DNA from: RI-231 sp041394905
GTDB lineage: Bacteria > Acidobacteriota > Terriglobia > Bryobacterales > UBA6623
Length of the DNA stretch: 64,000 nucleotides
Direction of reading: 5' to 3'
NCBI GenBank assembly: GCA_041394905.1
Contig: JAWKHJ010000004.1
Span: 62,001 to 126,000 of the forward strand
Shown here in pieces: positions 10,401 to 19,535 of this stretch (positions within the stretch are counted from its first letter, which is position 1; every line of letters starts with the position of its first letter). Position numbers and translations under genes: made by a program. Below the pieces are notes generated by a model. The model ran no database searches. It worked only from the letters and a program-made list of their open reading frames with translations, and was not told where the DNA came from.

Positions 10401-11340
10401 ATGCAAACCATCCTTGGAGCCAACGGTCAAATTGCGGAAGTCTTAGCGCAAGAGCTCCACGCAAAATACACAAGCGAGATTCGGCTGGTCAGCCGGAATC
10501 CGAAGAAGGTCAACCCGAGCGACGAGCTCCACGCGGCCAATCTGCTCGACCCGCAAGCCACGGCGGCGGCCGTCCAGGGCAGCTCGATCGCGTACCTGAC
10601 GGTGGGGCTTCCCATCGATTCCGACATGTGGGAAGAGCTCTTCCCGGTGATGATGGGCAATGCTCGCCGCCTGCAAACAGCATGCGTGCAAGCTGGTGTT
10701 CTTCGACAACACCTATATGTATCCGCAAACGCGCGAGCCGCAAACCGAGGAGACGCCTTTCGCGCCTTTCGGCCGCAAGGGGCGCGTGCGTGCTCAAATC
10801 GCTGAGATGCTGCTCGCGGAGATGGCAAAAGGGGCCATCGACGCTGTGATTTGCAGAGCTCCGGAGTTCTACGGCCCCGGCAAGACGCAGAGCCTGACGA
10901 ATTGATGCTCTTCAATCGAATTCGGGCGCACAGCTCGTCGTCCCGATCTCGCCGAAACCAAGCGTACGTTGATCTGGACGCCGGACGCTAGCCGCGCGAT
11001 GGCGCGGATCGGGAACTCGCCGGAAGCCTACCGTCAGACGTGGCACCTGCCCTGTGACGATGACCGGCTCACTTACGCAGGTCTGATTGCGCTCGCCTCC
11101 GAGCTGTTCGAGCGGGAGCTCGACTACCGCGTGCTGGGCAGGTGGTTCTTCCGGCTAGGCGGCTTGTTCAACCAGCGCTTGCGCGAGGTGCGAGAGCTCC
11201 TGCCGCGCTATGGCCAAGACAACATCTTCGTTTCGGACAAGTTCAAGCGACATTTCCCCGACTTCGAAGTGATGCCCTACGCGGAAGGCGTCGCCTGCAT
11301 CCGCGACGAGCAGCGGGCGGAAAGTGAGGGGTCGGAATGA
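10401..11340 (+). CDS. NAD-dependent epimerase/dehydratase-like protein (frame breaks)
   Basis: The protein starts MQTILGANGQIAEVLAQELH with a glycine-rich NAD-binding loop, followed by IRLVSRNPKKV and IAYLTVGLPIDSDMWEELFP, the extended SDR pattern. Breaks near 10670 and between 10905 and 10970 move the frame to KLVFFDNTYMYPQT, AVICRAPEFYGPGKTQS and then IWTPDASRAMARIGNSPEAY. In family members the YMYPQ-like block takes the place of the catalytic YxxxK region, so the enzyme may not be a standard epimerase. The C-terminal 120 residues are intact, ending FEVMPYAEGVACIRDEQ. The hexamer TATTCT at 10378-10383 could be its -10, but it may be co-transcribed with the oxidoreductase. Confidence 0.75.
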
Positions 11341-11350
11341 GCATTCTCTG

Positions 11351-11749
11351 CATGACCACAGATACAAGACGTGCGACTTTTCCTACACCGCGGATTTCCC
11401 GCCTTTCGTGCAAAATCAGCATGGACGCGGCCGGTTGATCACAGCCATCTGCCACGGCCTCTGCGGCCTGCTGAACGTGCAGTAGGCCGACTGGCCAAAT
11501 CTAGTAGAAGACAAACAAGTCATCTGCTTCAGCTGGCTTGAGGAATCGCTCGCCATACGCAAGTCCGAGGGTCCCGTTCAACCTCGAGGAATCCGCCCAA
11601 ACAAAGGGGTTCAGGCTACGAAAGGACCTGGATCCCGATGACTTCGCGCGTCATCGAAGACCGAAACCTGATCACCGTTCAGCTCGAAGGAGTTGGGCGA
11701 AGCGGTGATGCGCGGGCTCAAGCAAACCGCCGTGAAAACCGCACACTGA
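11351..11749 (+). pseudogene. DJ-1/PfpI family (class I glutamine amidotransferase-like) remnant
   Basis: Pieces of a DJ-1/PfpI protein are readable in sequence but broken by a stop and shifts. LITAICHGLCGLLNVQ at about 11430-11480 contains the nucleophile elbow with the family cysteine (A-I-C-H-G) and is followed by an in-frame TAG. The same frame continues VEDKQVICFSWLEESLA. Another frame gives WIPMTSRVIEDRNLIT (about 11625-11675), matching the usual late block that ends in an ITGQNP-like motif, and a last frame gives AVMRGLKQTAVKTAH with stop at 11747-11749. The N-terminal half of the family is missing. I infer a decayed gene; some breaks could be sequence errors. Confidence 0.55.
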
Positions 11750-11778
11750 AACCTTTGCGGGACGCCGCGTTTTTTGTC

Positions 11779-11807
11779 TTGACAGGGGTACAATTCAGGC
11801 GTAATAT
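11779..11807 (+). promoter_or_regulatory. near-consensus sigma-70 type promoter without an obvious gene
   Basis: TTGACA at 11779-11784 and TAATAT at 11802-11807 are separated by exactly 17 nt. No credible coding sequence starts in the following 450 bases. A transcript from here would begin near 11814 and run toward the TonB receptor at 12326, which has its own promoter. The first 40 nt can pair GGCGGC (11819-11824) with GCCGCC (11845-11850). The region may encode a small RNA or an alternative long leader. Confidence 0.55.
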
Positions 11808-12194
11808 CCCAATTAGAAGGCGGCAGAAATCGATCTTCCCGGGAGCCGCCAACAGCCCAAGGGGAGATCAAAAGGAGGCCGGTCATAGAGCCACCGAAGA
11901 ACGCTCGGGCGGCCGGCGGTAGCGGGAGTCGCATAGGCGACACCGGAATGAGATGAGCGATTTGGGCTGCAATTTGCATCCCCGCTCGCGACGAAAAGTC
12001 GCTTAGGAATTCCGGGAAACGATCTCGCTGACCGCCGGTCGCCCTTCGCATTTCGGCCGGACCGCCCGCTGCCTTTCCTCCCCCCGCCCGCACGTCCTCA
12101 ACCCCACCGCTTCATCCCAGACATTCGCGTATTCTCCGTACCGCAAAAGGTTACACACCTTCCCGCGAACCGCTTCGATTTTACATTTGGAAGC

Positions 12195-12223
12195 TTGCAG
12201 GCTCCCACATCGACTCCTATACT
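12195..12223 (+). promoter_or_regulatory. promoter of first TonB receptor gene
   Basis: TTGCAG (12195-12200) and TATACT (12218-12223) have a 17-nt spacer. Transcription would start near 12230, giving a leader of about 95 nt before ATG 12326. Confidence 0.55.
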
Positions 12224-12242
12224 AGTGCCGGATCGTATCGAT

Positions 12243-12264
12243 CTATAGCCCGTTAAGGCTATAG
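12243..12264 (+). promoter_or_regulatory. leader hairpin of first TonB receptor gene
   Basis: CTATAGCC (12243-12250) pairs perfectly with GGCTATAG (12257-12264) around a 6-nt loop. A weaker hairpin built on ATGCC/GGCAT follows at about 12278-12293. Both lie between the predicted transcription start and the coding start. Confidence 0.45.
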
Positions 12265-12325
12265 CAAAACGAGAGGAATGCCAATCAAGGCATCCCGGCG
12301 CGACACAGTATGAGGGGTTTTTTCG

Positions 12326-15300
12326 ATGGAACGACTACTGGCCGCAGCCAGTCTGGCTGCCCTTTTCGCTAGCTCACTATTGGCGCAGGCCAATCTTGCC
12401 ACGGTCACCGGAATCGTGACCGACGACACTGGAGCCGTCATCCCAGGGGCGACGGTCAAAATCACAAACACCGGCACCAATGCAGTCCGCGAGATCTCCA
12501 CGGGGGCAAGCGGAGACTACACCTTCACCAATCTCACTCCGGGTACGTTTGAGCTCGTCGCGACTTCGGAGGGGTTCCGGCAGTACGTGGAACAGGGGAT
12601 CGAGCTCACTACGGGCCAGACGCTGCGCATTGACGCGAAGCTCGAGATTGGCGCCGTCACCGAGTCGATCACCGTGGACGCGCAACTGGTGACGCTGAAC
12701 ACCGAGAACGGCACCATCAAGGGCGACGTCATCGTCCAGGAAGAGATCCAGGAGTTGCCGCTCGCCGGCCGCGACTTTACCGACTTAGCGTTCTTCACGC
12801 CCGGCGTGGTTCCAAAGGCCGAAGGCGGGCAGGGCTCTTTCGCCAACATCAACGGCGCGCGCGCCTCGAACACCAACTTCTTCGTCGACGGCTTCGACAA
12901 CCGCAACGCGCGCGGTGCGGCCGCTCAGATTCGGCCCAACATCGACGCTTTGCAGGAATTCAAGATGGAAGTCTCAGGCTACTCAGCCGAGTACGGCCGC
13001 ATGGCAGGCGGCATTCTCAACATGTCGCTGCGCTCGGGCACCAACGAGTTCCACGGCAACATCAACTACTTTCTACGCAATGACATCAACGACGCCCGAG
13101 GCTTCTTCGAGGCCAAGAAGAACAAGTTGCGTCAGAACCAGTTCGCGGCAACCGTCGCAGGACCGATCGTCAAGAACAAGACGTTCTTCATGATGAGCTA
13201 CGAGGGCATGCGGCGCATCGCGGACGCGACAAAGCTCGCGCGCGTTCCGACCGCCCTCGAGCGTTCGGGCGACTTCTCCGATTCGCTGACCTGGGACAAC
13301 AAGACCCTTTACCTGCGCGACCGGCTGGCATCGGGCCCCTGCAATGCGAACAACCAGAAGTCGTGCTTTGCGAACAACATCATTCCGGAATCGCGCAAGG
13401 ACCCGATCGGAATGGCGATCCAGGAGTACTACCCGGGCGTCAATCGCGTCAGCGGATCGGACGCGCGCATCGGCTTCAACTACCTCGTACAGTACCCGGA
13501 CCGCGACTACTGGGACTCGCTCCTGTTCAAGGTCGACCACAAGCTGGGCGAGAACAACTTGGCTTTCCGCTACCAGAAGCGCTGGAACGATACGACCAAC
13601 CCGTTTGCCGGCGGATCCGATCTGGGCACCTACGGGTCGAAGATCGACGACAAGCGCAGCCTGGGCGGGCTTGACTACACGCATATGTTCTCGCCTACTG
13701 TGCTGCTCGAGCTCCGCACGGGGTTCAGCCGCAACGGGGCCTACCAAACCGGCTTCTATCCCGGGCAGGACATCGCGAGCCAGCTTGGAATGCCGAACCT
13801 GATCCCAGAGGGGCAGGCGCAAGATCTGCCTGCCTCGCTTGATTGGCCGCGTTTCCTGGTCGACAACTATGCCCAGATCGGGACGGGGAACAACCAGCCG
13901 GTGCAGTTCTTCACCACCGATTGGCAATACGGTGCGAAGCTGACCTGGATCAAGGGCAAGCACAACATGAAGTTTGGCTTCAACTCGAACTTCGTGCAGT
14001 TCAACCAGCCCTACTACAACAACCAGCGCGGCACCTACCGCACCCGCGGCCGCCGCACCGGCAACGCCCTAGCCGACATGCAGCTTGGCTGGCTCCACGT
14101 CGCCAACCGTCAGATGGGCTTCAATCGGAACTACTGGCGTCAACATGCACTGGGCGCCTTCATCAACGACGACTGGAAAGCGACCCGCAAGCTGACCTTG
14201 AACCTGGGTATGCGCTGGGAGGTGAACCGCGCGCCTTGGGACAAGTACGACCGGCTAGGCGTCTACGACACCGAGCGCTTGAAGCTCGTGATCGCAAGCG
14301 ACGAGAATACGCCGGCGGACTACCAGGCCTTGCTCGACCGCGCCGGAGTGCGCGATGCAGTCGTGACGGCGCCGGAGCTCGGGCTCTCGCGCTCGGTCGT
14401 CAAAACGGATTGGATCAACTTCTCGCCCCGCGTGGGCTTCGCCTATAGGGTGGGCGACCGGACCGTCGTTCGGGGTGGATATGGCATCTTCCTTGCCGGC
14501 GATATCCTCAACAACCTGCGCAACAACCTCTCGAATCAGTTCCCGTTCGCGATCAACCAGACCTTCACCGGCCAGAACAACAAGCCGTCGCTGGTCTCCT
14601 ACGAGACGCTGTTCCCCGATTCGAAAGAGGTGTTCACCGGCTCGACCACGGCCAATCGGCTTCAATGATGGTTGTCTTGAAGCAGGCCTACCTGCAGTCC
14701 TGAACTTCACGATTGAGCGCCAACTGTTCGGGGGCACGGCCTTGGAGGTCGACTATCGCGGCTCGAAGGGCACACACCGCAGCGGCGGTACGACTTCAAC
14801 CAGCCGTATCGCACCCTTGACAGCTACGTGGCGGGCGAAGGCTTCGCGCGGCCGATCCCGCAGTGGAACGCGATCAACATCTTCTCGACTTCCGCTACTT
14901 CTATCTACAACGCCTTCAACGCGTCGTGGCGCGCGCAGCCGCGGCGGGCTGTTCTGGCGGCTCAACTACTCCTACTCGAAGTCGATCGATACGGCGTCGC
15001 AGGCCAACGGCCAGTCTGAAGGCGGCTTCGCGCAGGCGCTCGACGCCCGCAATCTGGCGCTGGACCGTGGTCGCTCGGACTGGGATCGTGGGCACATCTT
15101 TACCGCAGTAGCTAACTACAACCTGCCCTTCGGGCGCGGCAAACGATGGGGCTCGAACTGGAATGCGATCACCGACGGAATCATCGGCGGTTGGCAGCTT
15201 TCCTCGACAGCATCGGCCTACACCGGCAGCCCGATGACGATCGAGACCTCCGGCGCCGCGCTCAACAACGGCGAATCTTTGCGGCCCAACCGGCTCTATG

Positions 15301-15692
15301 ACGGTCGGGTGGCGGCGGACTCGCAAGCCGGCACGAAAGGCGCGGACTTCCCGTGGTATGACATCGCCGCCTTCGAAGCCGTACCAGGCTGTCTAGACGA
15401 CGTCTGCCCGGCCAACGCCTTCCAATTCGGCAACTCCGGCCGGAACATCCTGGATGGGCCTGGCCTGTTCTCGATCAACACGGCGCTGACGAAGAACTTC
15501 CAGATCAAGGAAGGTCATCGCCTGCAGCTACGGCTCGAGACCTTCAACATGTTCAACCGTACGAACTTCATCATCCAGCAGGAGATGACGTTCTTCAATG
15601 CACCAACGGCCGGCTTCCTCAGCGCCGTCGGCGGAGTGGGCCGCGGCGGCGGGCCGCGCGTCTGGCAATACGCGCTGAAGTACCGCTTCTAA
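12326..15692 (+). CDS. Oar-like TonB-dependent receptor, paralogue 1 (frame breaks at 14.65-14.94 kb)
   Basis: Signal peptide MERLLAAASLAALFASSLLAQ, then a carboxypeptidase-regulatory-like beta-sandwich (residues ~25-105: ATVTGIVTDDTGAVIPGATV), a plug domain (~115-230: IQELPLAGRDFTDLAFF, ARASNTNFFVDGFDNRN) and an outer-membrane barrel ending YALKYRF with the usual C-terminal aromatic. It imports a large or scarce substrate, probably glycan- or peptide-derived, using TonB energy; no SusD partner is encoded here. The frame breaks after STTANRLQ at 14668; several shifts up to about 14940 are needed to restore the order seen in paralogues 2 and 4. The 3' part (about 14940-15692) is clean. Full length about 1,120 residues. 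Start codon follows GAGGGG. Confidence 0.88.
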
Positions 15693-15720
15693 GGCGACGT
15701 CGCAGGTAGACCCAACCAAT

Positions 15721-15750
15721 GCGGGCGAGCCCAAGGCTCGCCTGCTTTTT
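15721..15750 (+). terminator. rho-independent terminator after TonB receptor 1
   Basis: An 11-bp stem (GCGGGCGAGCC with GGCTCGCCTGC, one G-U pair), a 3-nt loop CAA, and TTTTT at 15746-15750. Confidence 0.85.
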
Positions 15751-15888
15751 CGTTTCGCGGTTGGTTACACATCAATTTGCGTCTAACCATTCTTGGTCTC
15801 TGAAATTAGCCGATACAGGCGAATTCGAATACGTGGCTCGAGCGCAACGATTAGGAGCGCTATCGCTCTGATTGGGGTACTGAGCCAT

Positions 15889-18800
15889 ATGAAACTACTC
15901 TATAGAGCCGCTATGTTCGCGGCCATACTTCCCTTGTCCATGCTCGGACAGGCTAACCTCGCGACGGTCACAGGGGTTGTGACCGACGACACCGGCGCCG
16001 TCATTCCCGGCGCAAACGTATCCATCCGCAATACCGGAACCAACGATGTCCGGCAAATTTCAACGGGAGCCGAGGGCGTTTACACGATCACGGCTCTGCC
16101 GCCCGGCGGCTACGAGCTCAAAGCGACCTCCGAAGGCTTCCGGCAGTACATCGAACAAGGCATTCAGCTTCAGACGGGGCAGAATCTGCGCGTCGACATC
16201 ATGCTCGAGATCGGCGCGGTCACCGAGTCCATCACCGTCGATGCACAGATGGTGACGCTGAACACGGAGAACGGCACCATCAAGGGCGACGTCATCGTTC
16301 AAGAGGAAATCCAGGAGCTGCCGCTGGCCGGCCGCGACTTCACCGACCTGGCCTTCTTCACTCCCGGCGTAGTACCGAAAGCCGAGGGCGGCCAGGGATC
16401 GGGCTTGGCGGTGAACGGCGCTCGAGCTTCGAACACCAACTTCTACGTCGACGGCTTCGACAACCGCAACGCGCGCGGCGCCGCGGCGCAGATCCGTCCC
16501 AACATCGACGCTCTGCAGGAGTTCAAGATGGAGGTCTCGGGATACTCGGCCGAGTACGGCCGCATGGCCGGCGGCATCCTGAACATGGCCATCCGCTCGG
16601 GTACGAACGAGTTCCACGGCAACATCAACTACTTCCTGCGCAATGACGTGTTCGACGCGCGCGGCTTCTTCGAGCGCGACAAGATCGCGCTGCGGCAGAA
16701 CCAGTTCGCCGTCACCGTCGCCGGCCCGATCATCAAGAACAAGACGTTCTTCCTGGCCAGCTTCGAGGGCATGCGGCGCACGCAGGACAGCACCAAGCTC
16801 ACCCGCGTGCCGTCCATGATGGAGCGAGCCGGCGACTACTCGCAGTCGCTCAACACGGCCGGCGCCGCGCTCTATCTGCGCGACCGCCTGGCCTCCGGCG
16901 CCTGCAACGCGAACAACCAGAAGTCCTGTTTCGCCAACAACATGATCCCGGCGTCGCGGATCGATCCGATCGGCCAAACGCTGGCGGACACCTATCCCGT
17001 ACCCAACCGCGACGTCGGCGCGACGGGGTTCAACTACTTCACCGTGGCGCCGGACGTGGACAACTGGAACAGCCCGCTGTTCAAGATCGACCACAAGATC
17101 GGCGAGAACAACCTGGCCTTCCGTTGGCAGACCCGCTACAGCGACACACAGAACCCATTCGCCGGCAGCGACACCGGACTCTTCGGCCTCTTCACCCAAG
17201 ACGACCGCAGCCTGGCCGGCATCGACTACACACACATGATCTCGCCAAGCGTGCTGTTTGAAGTGCGCGCCGGCTACGCCCGGAACTACACGGTGCAACA
17301 CGGACGCAACGGCGGCGAGAACATCGCACAACAGCTTGGCCTGCCCGACCTCATCCCGGCCGGCGAGGCGCAAAACAAACCCACGTTGCTCGATTGGCCG
17401 CAGATCTTTGCCGGCAACAACTTCGCGCAGCTCGGGCCCGGCGCCAACATGCCCGTCGAGTACTTCACCACCGACTGGCAGTACGGCGGCAAGCTCACCT
17501 GGATCAAGGGCAAACACAACATGAAGTTCGGTTTCAATTCGAATCTCGTGCAGATGAACCAGCCCTACTTCAACAACCAGCGCGGCACCTACCGCTTCGT
17601 CGGCAACCGGACCGGCAACTCGATCGCGGACATGCAGCTCGGCTGGCTCAACAACGTCACCCGCCAAGTCGGCTTCAACCGCAACTACTGGCGCCAGCGA
17701 GCGCTGGGCGCCTTCTTCAACGACGATTGGAAGGCCACTCGCAAGCTGACCCTCAACCTAGGCCTCCGCTGGGAGGTCAACCAGGCGCCTTGGGACAAGT
17801 ACGACCGGCTCGGAAGCTACGACACCGACACTCTGAAGCTCGTGATCGCGAGCGACCAGAACGCGCCGGCCAACTATCAAGATCTGCTCGACATCACCAA
17901 CCTGCGCGGCGTGGTGGTGACCGCGGCGGACGCGAACCGTCCGCGCTCGGTCATCAAGACAGACTGGATCAACTTCTCGCCGCGCGTCGGCATCGCCTAT
18001 CGCGTCAACGACAAGACCGTCGTCCGCACCGGCTACGGCATGTTCCTCGCCGGCGACATTCTCAACAACCTGCGCAACAACCTCTCAAACCAGTTCCCGT
18101 TCGCGATCAACCAGAACTTCGTCGGGCAGAACAACAACCCGAACCTAGTTTCGCTGCAGGATCCTTTCCCGGGCTCGCGTGAGACGATCACGGGCACGAC
18201 GACCGTCAACGGCTTCACGATGAACCCAAAGCAAGCCTACCTGCAGTCGTGGAACTTCACTATCGAGCGGCAGTTGCCCGGCAGCACGGCTCTCGAGCTC
18301 GACTACCGCGGCTCGAAGGGTACCCACCTGCAACGCCGCTACGACTTCAACCAGCCCTACCGCACGCTGGACGCCTACGTCGCCGGCGAAGGCTTTCAGC
18401 GTCCGATCTCGGAGTGGAACGCGATCAACATCTTTGGCACGCACGCCAACTCGATCTACAACGCCTTCAACGCGTCTTGGCGCAAGCGCAGCCGCGGCGG
18501 CTTGTTCTGGCGCTTGAACTACTCGTTCTCGAAGTCGATCGACACGGCGTCGCAGGCCAACGGCCAGTCTCAAGGCGGGTTTGCCCAGGCGCTCGACGCC
18601 CGCAATCTGTGGCTTGACCGCGGCCGCTCGGACTGGGATCGCCGCCATGTCTTCACGGCGATCGCCAACTCGCAACTGCCGTTTGGCAGGGGACAGCGCT
18701 TCGGCGCAAACTGGAACGGCGTCACCCAAGCCGTGCTCGGCGGGTGGCAGCTCTCCGGCACGATGACGATGTACTCCGGTTCGCCGATGACCATCGAGAC

Positions 18801-19281
18801 CACGGTCCCCAACCTAAACCTGGGCGGATCGGCGCGGCCGAACCGCATCCGGGACGGCAAGGTGCCCTCGGACTGGCAGCCCGGCAAGAAGGGCGTCGAC
18901 TTCCCCTTCTACGATCTGTCGGCGTTCGAATCGGTGCCGTGCTATGTGCCAGACCCCACCGACGCGCCGGCGGGCTGCATCACTCAGAGCGCCTATGGCT
19001 TCTCGCCGTTCGGCTTCGGCACATCGGGGCGCAACATCCTCGACGGGCCGGGGCTGTGGTCGAGCGACGTGGCGCTGTCGAAGAACTTCCGCATCAAGGA
19101 AGGCCACAACCTACAGCTACGCGTCGAGGCTTTTAACGTCCTCAACCGCGCGAACTTCGTCATCCAGGACGACATGACGTTCTTCGACGGAATCGCCGGC
19201 GGGCTGCTCAGCCAAGTCGGTGCAGTCGGCCGCGGCGGCGGCCCCCGCATCTTCCAATACGCGCTGAAGTATCGCTTCTAA
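15889..19281 (+). CDS. Oar-like TonB-dependent receptor, paralogue 2
   Basis: Intact 1,130-residue receptor. Start ATG 15889 gives a signal peptide (MKLLYRAAMFAAILPLSMLGQ); the longer frame from 15793 would add an Arg-rich stretch and is rejected. Domains: carboxypeptidase-regulatory-like (~22-100), plug (~115-230) with IQELPLAGRDFTDLAFF and VDGFDNRNARGAA, and barrel to residue 1130 ending IFQYALKYRF. From VTLNTENGTIKGDVIVQEE through the plug it is almost identical to paralogues 1 and 4, while surface-loop regions (for example around residues 330-420 and the segment before the last strands, with CYVPDPTDAPAGC) differ. This pattern suggests recent duplication with divergence in substrate-contacting loops. 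A short GAGCG/CGCTC hairpin lies about 25 nt upstream of the start. Confidence 0.93.
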   Translation: MKLLYRAAMFAAILPLSMLGQANLATVTGVVTDDTGAVIPGANVSIRNTGTNDVRQISTGAEGVYTITALPPGGYELKATSEGFRQYIEQGIQLQTGQNLRVDIMLEIGAVTESITVDAQMVTLNTENGTIKGDVIVQEEIQELPLAGRDFTDLAFFTPGVVPKAEGGQGSGLAVNGARASNTNFYVDGFDNRNARGAAAQIRPNIDALQEFKMEVSGYSAEYGRMAGGILNMAIRSGTNEFHGNINYFLRNDVFDARGFFERDKIALRQNQFAVTVAGPIIKNKTFFLASFEGMRRTQDSTKLTRVPSMMERAGDYSQSLNTAGAALYLRDRLASGACNANNQKSCFANNMIPASRIDPIGQTLADTYPVPNRDVGATGFNYFTVAPDVDNWNSPLFKIDHKIGENNLAFRWQTRYSDTQNPFAGSDTGLFGLFTQDDRSLAGIDYTHMISPSVLFEVRAGYARNYTVQHGRNGGENIAQQLGLPDLIPAGEAQNKPTLLDWPQIFAGNNFAQLGPGANMPVEYFTTDWQYGGKLTWIKGKHNMKFGFNSNLVQMNQPYFNNQRGTYRFVGNRTGNSIADMQLGWLNNVTRQVGFNRNYWRQRALGAFFNDDWKATRKLTLNLGLRWEVNQAPWDKYDRLGSYDTDTLKLVIASDQNAPANYQDLLDITNLRGVVVTAADANRPRSVIKTDWINFSPRVGIAYRVNDKTVVRTGYGMFLAGDILNNLRNNLSNQFPFAINQNFVGQNNNPNLVSLQDPFPGSRETITGTTTVNGFTMNPKQAYLQSWNFTIERQLPGSTALELDYRGSKGTHLQRRYDFNQPYRTLDAYVAGEGFQRPISEWNAINIFGTHANSIYNAFNASWRKRSRGGLFWRLNYSFSKSIDTASQANGQSQGGFAQALDARNLWLDRGRSDWDRRHVFTAIANSQLPFGRGQRFGANWNGVTQAVLGGWQLSGTMTMYSGSPMTIETTVPNLNLGGSARPNRIRDGKVPSDWQPGKKGVDFPFYDLSAFESVPCYVPDPTDAPAGCITQSAYGFSPFGFGTSGRNILDGPGLWSSDVALSKNFRIKEGHNLQLRVEAFNVLNRANFVIQDDMTFFDGIAGGLLSQVGAVGRGGGPRIFQYALKYRF

Positions 19282-19310
19282 GCGCACACCCCAACTCTGC
19301 AAACAACCGA

Positions 19311-19338
19311 CGGCGGGCCTCTCTGGCCCGCCGTTTTT
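19311..19338 (+). terminator. rho-independent terminator after TonB receptor 2
   Basis: A perfect 9-bp stem CGGCGGGCC/GGCCCGCCG with a 5-nt loop followed by TTTTT. Confidence 0.9.
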
Positions 19339-19396
19339 CTTGTTCTGCAATCCCTTCCTCGCCGAAAACGCTTACAGTCCGTTTCGGTCTCCCCTC

Positions 19397-19425
19397 TAGA
19401 CAAAACCTAAACGCGTAGTTAATAA
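19397..19425 (+). promoter_or_regulatory. promoter of TonB receptor 3
   Basis: TAGACA (19397-19402) and TAATAA (19420-19425) with a 17-nt spacer. The predicted start near 19432 leaves a leader of about 105 nt. Confidence 0.5.
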
Positions 19426-19445
19426 TAGACCGCGCAGGGGAGATG

Positions 19446-19526
19446 GGGTCTTTCTCTGCGACCCAGTTGCCTCCGGGCCGTCGCCCGGACTGGCTGTCGC
19501 ATCCATTCGTCCGCTCCCCATGCGGA
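19446..19526 (+). promoter_or_regulatory. three leader hairpins before TonB receptor 3
   Basis: In order: GGGTC/GACCC (19446-19464), CCGGGC/GCCCGG around CGTC (19473-19488), and TCCGC/GCGGA (19510-19526). The last ends 9 nt before ATG 19536. No known riboswitch consensus was recognised. Confidence 0.4.
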
Positions 19527-19535
19527 TACAAATCA

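Noticed and set aside
11611..12093. 160-codon minus-strand frame in the gap before the TonB array
   Set aside because: No motif, no start signal, and it overlaps the readable DJ-1/PfpI remnant on the plus strand.
14666..14668. In-frame TGA in TonB receptor 1 considered as a selenocysteine codon because selB is present
   Set aside because: The sequence after it is out of frame with the paralogues, and no SECIS-like hairpin follows; a frame break explains it.
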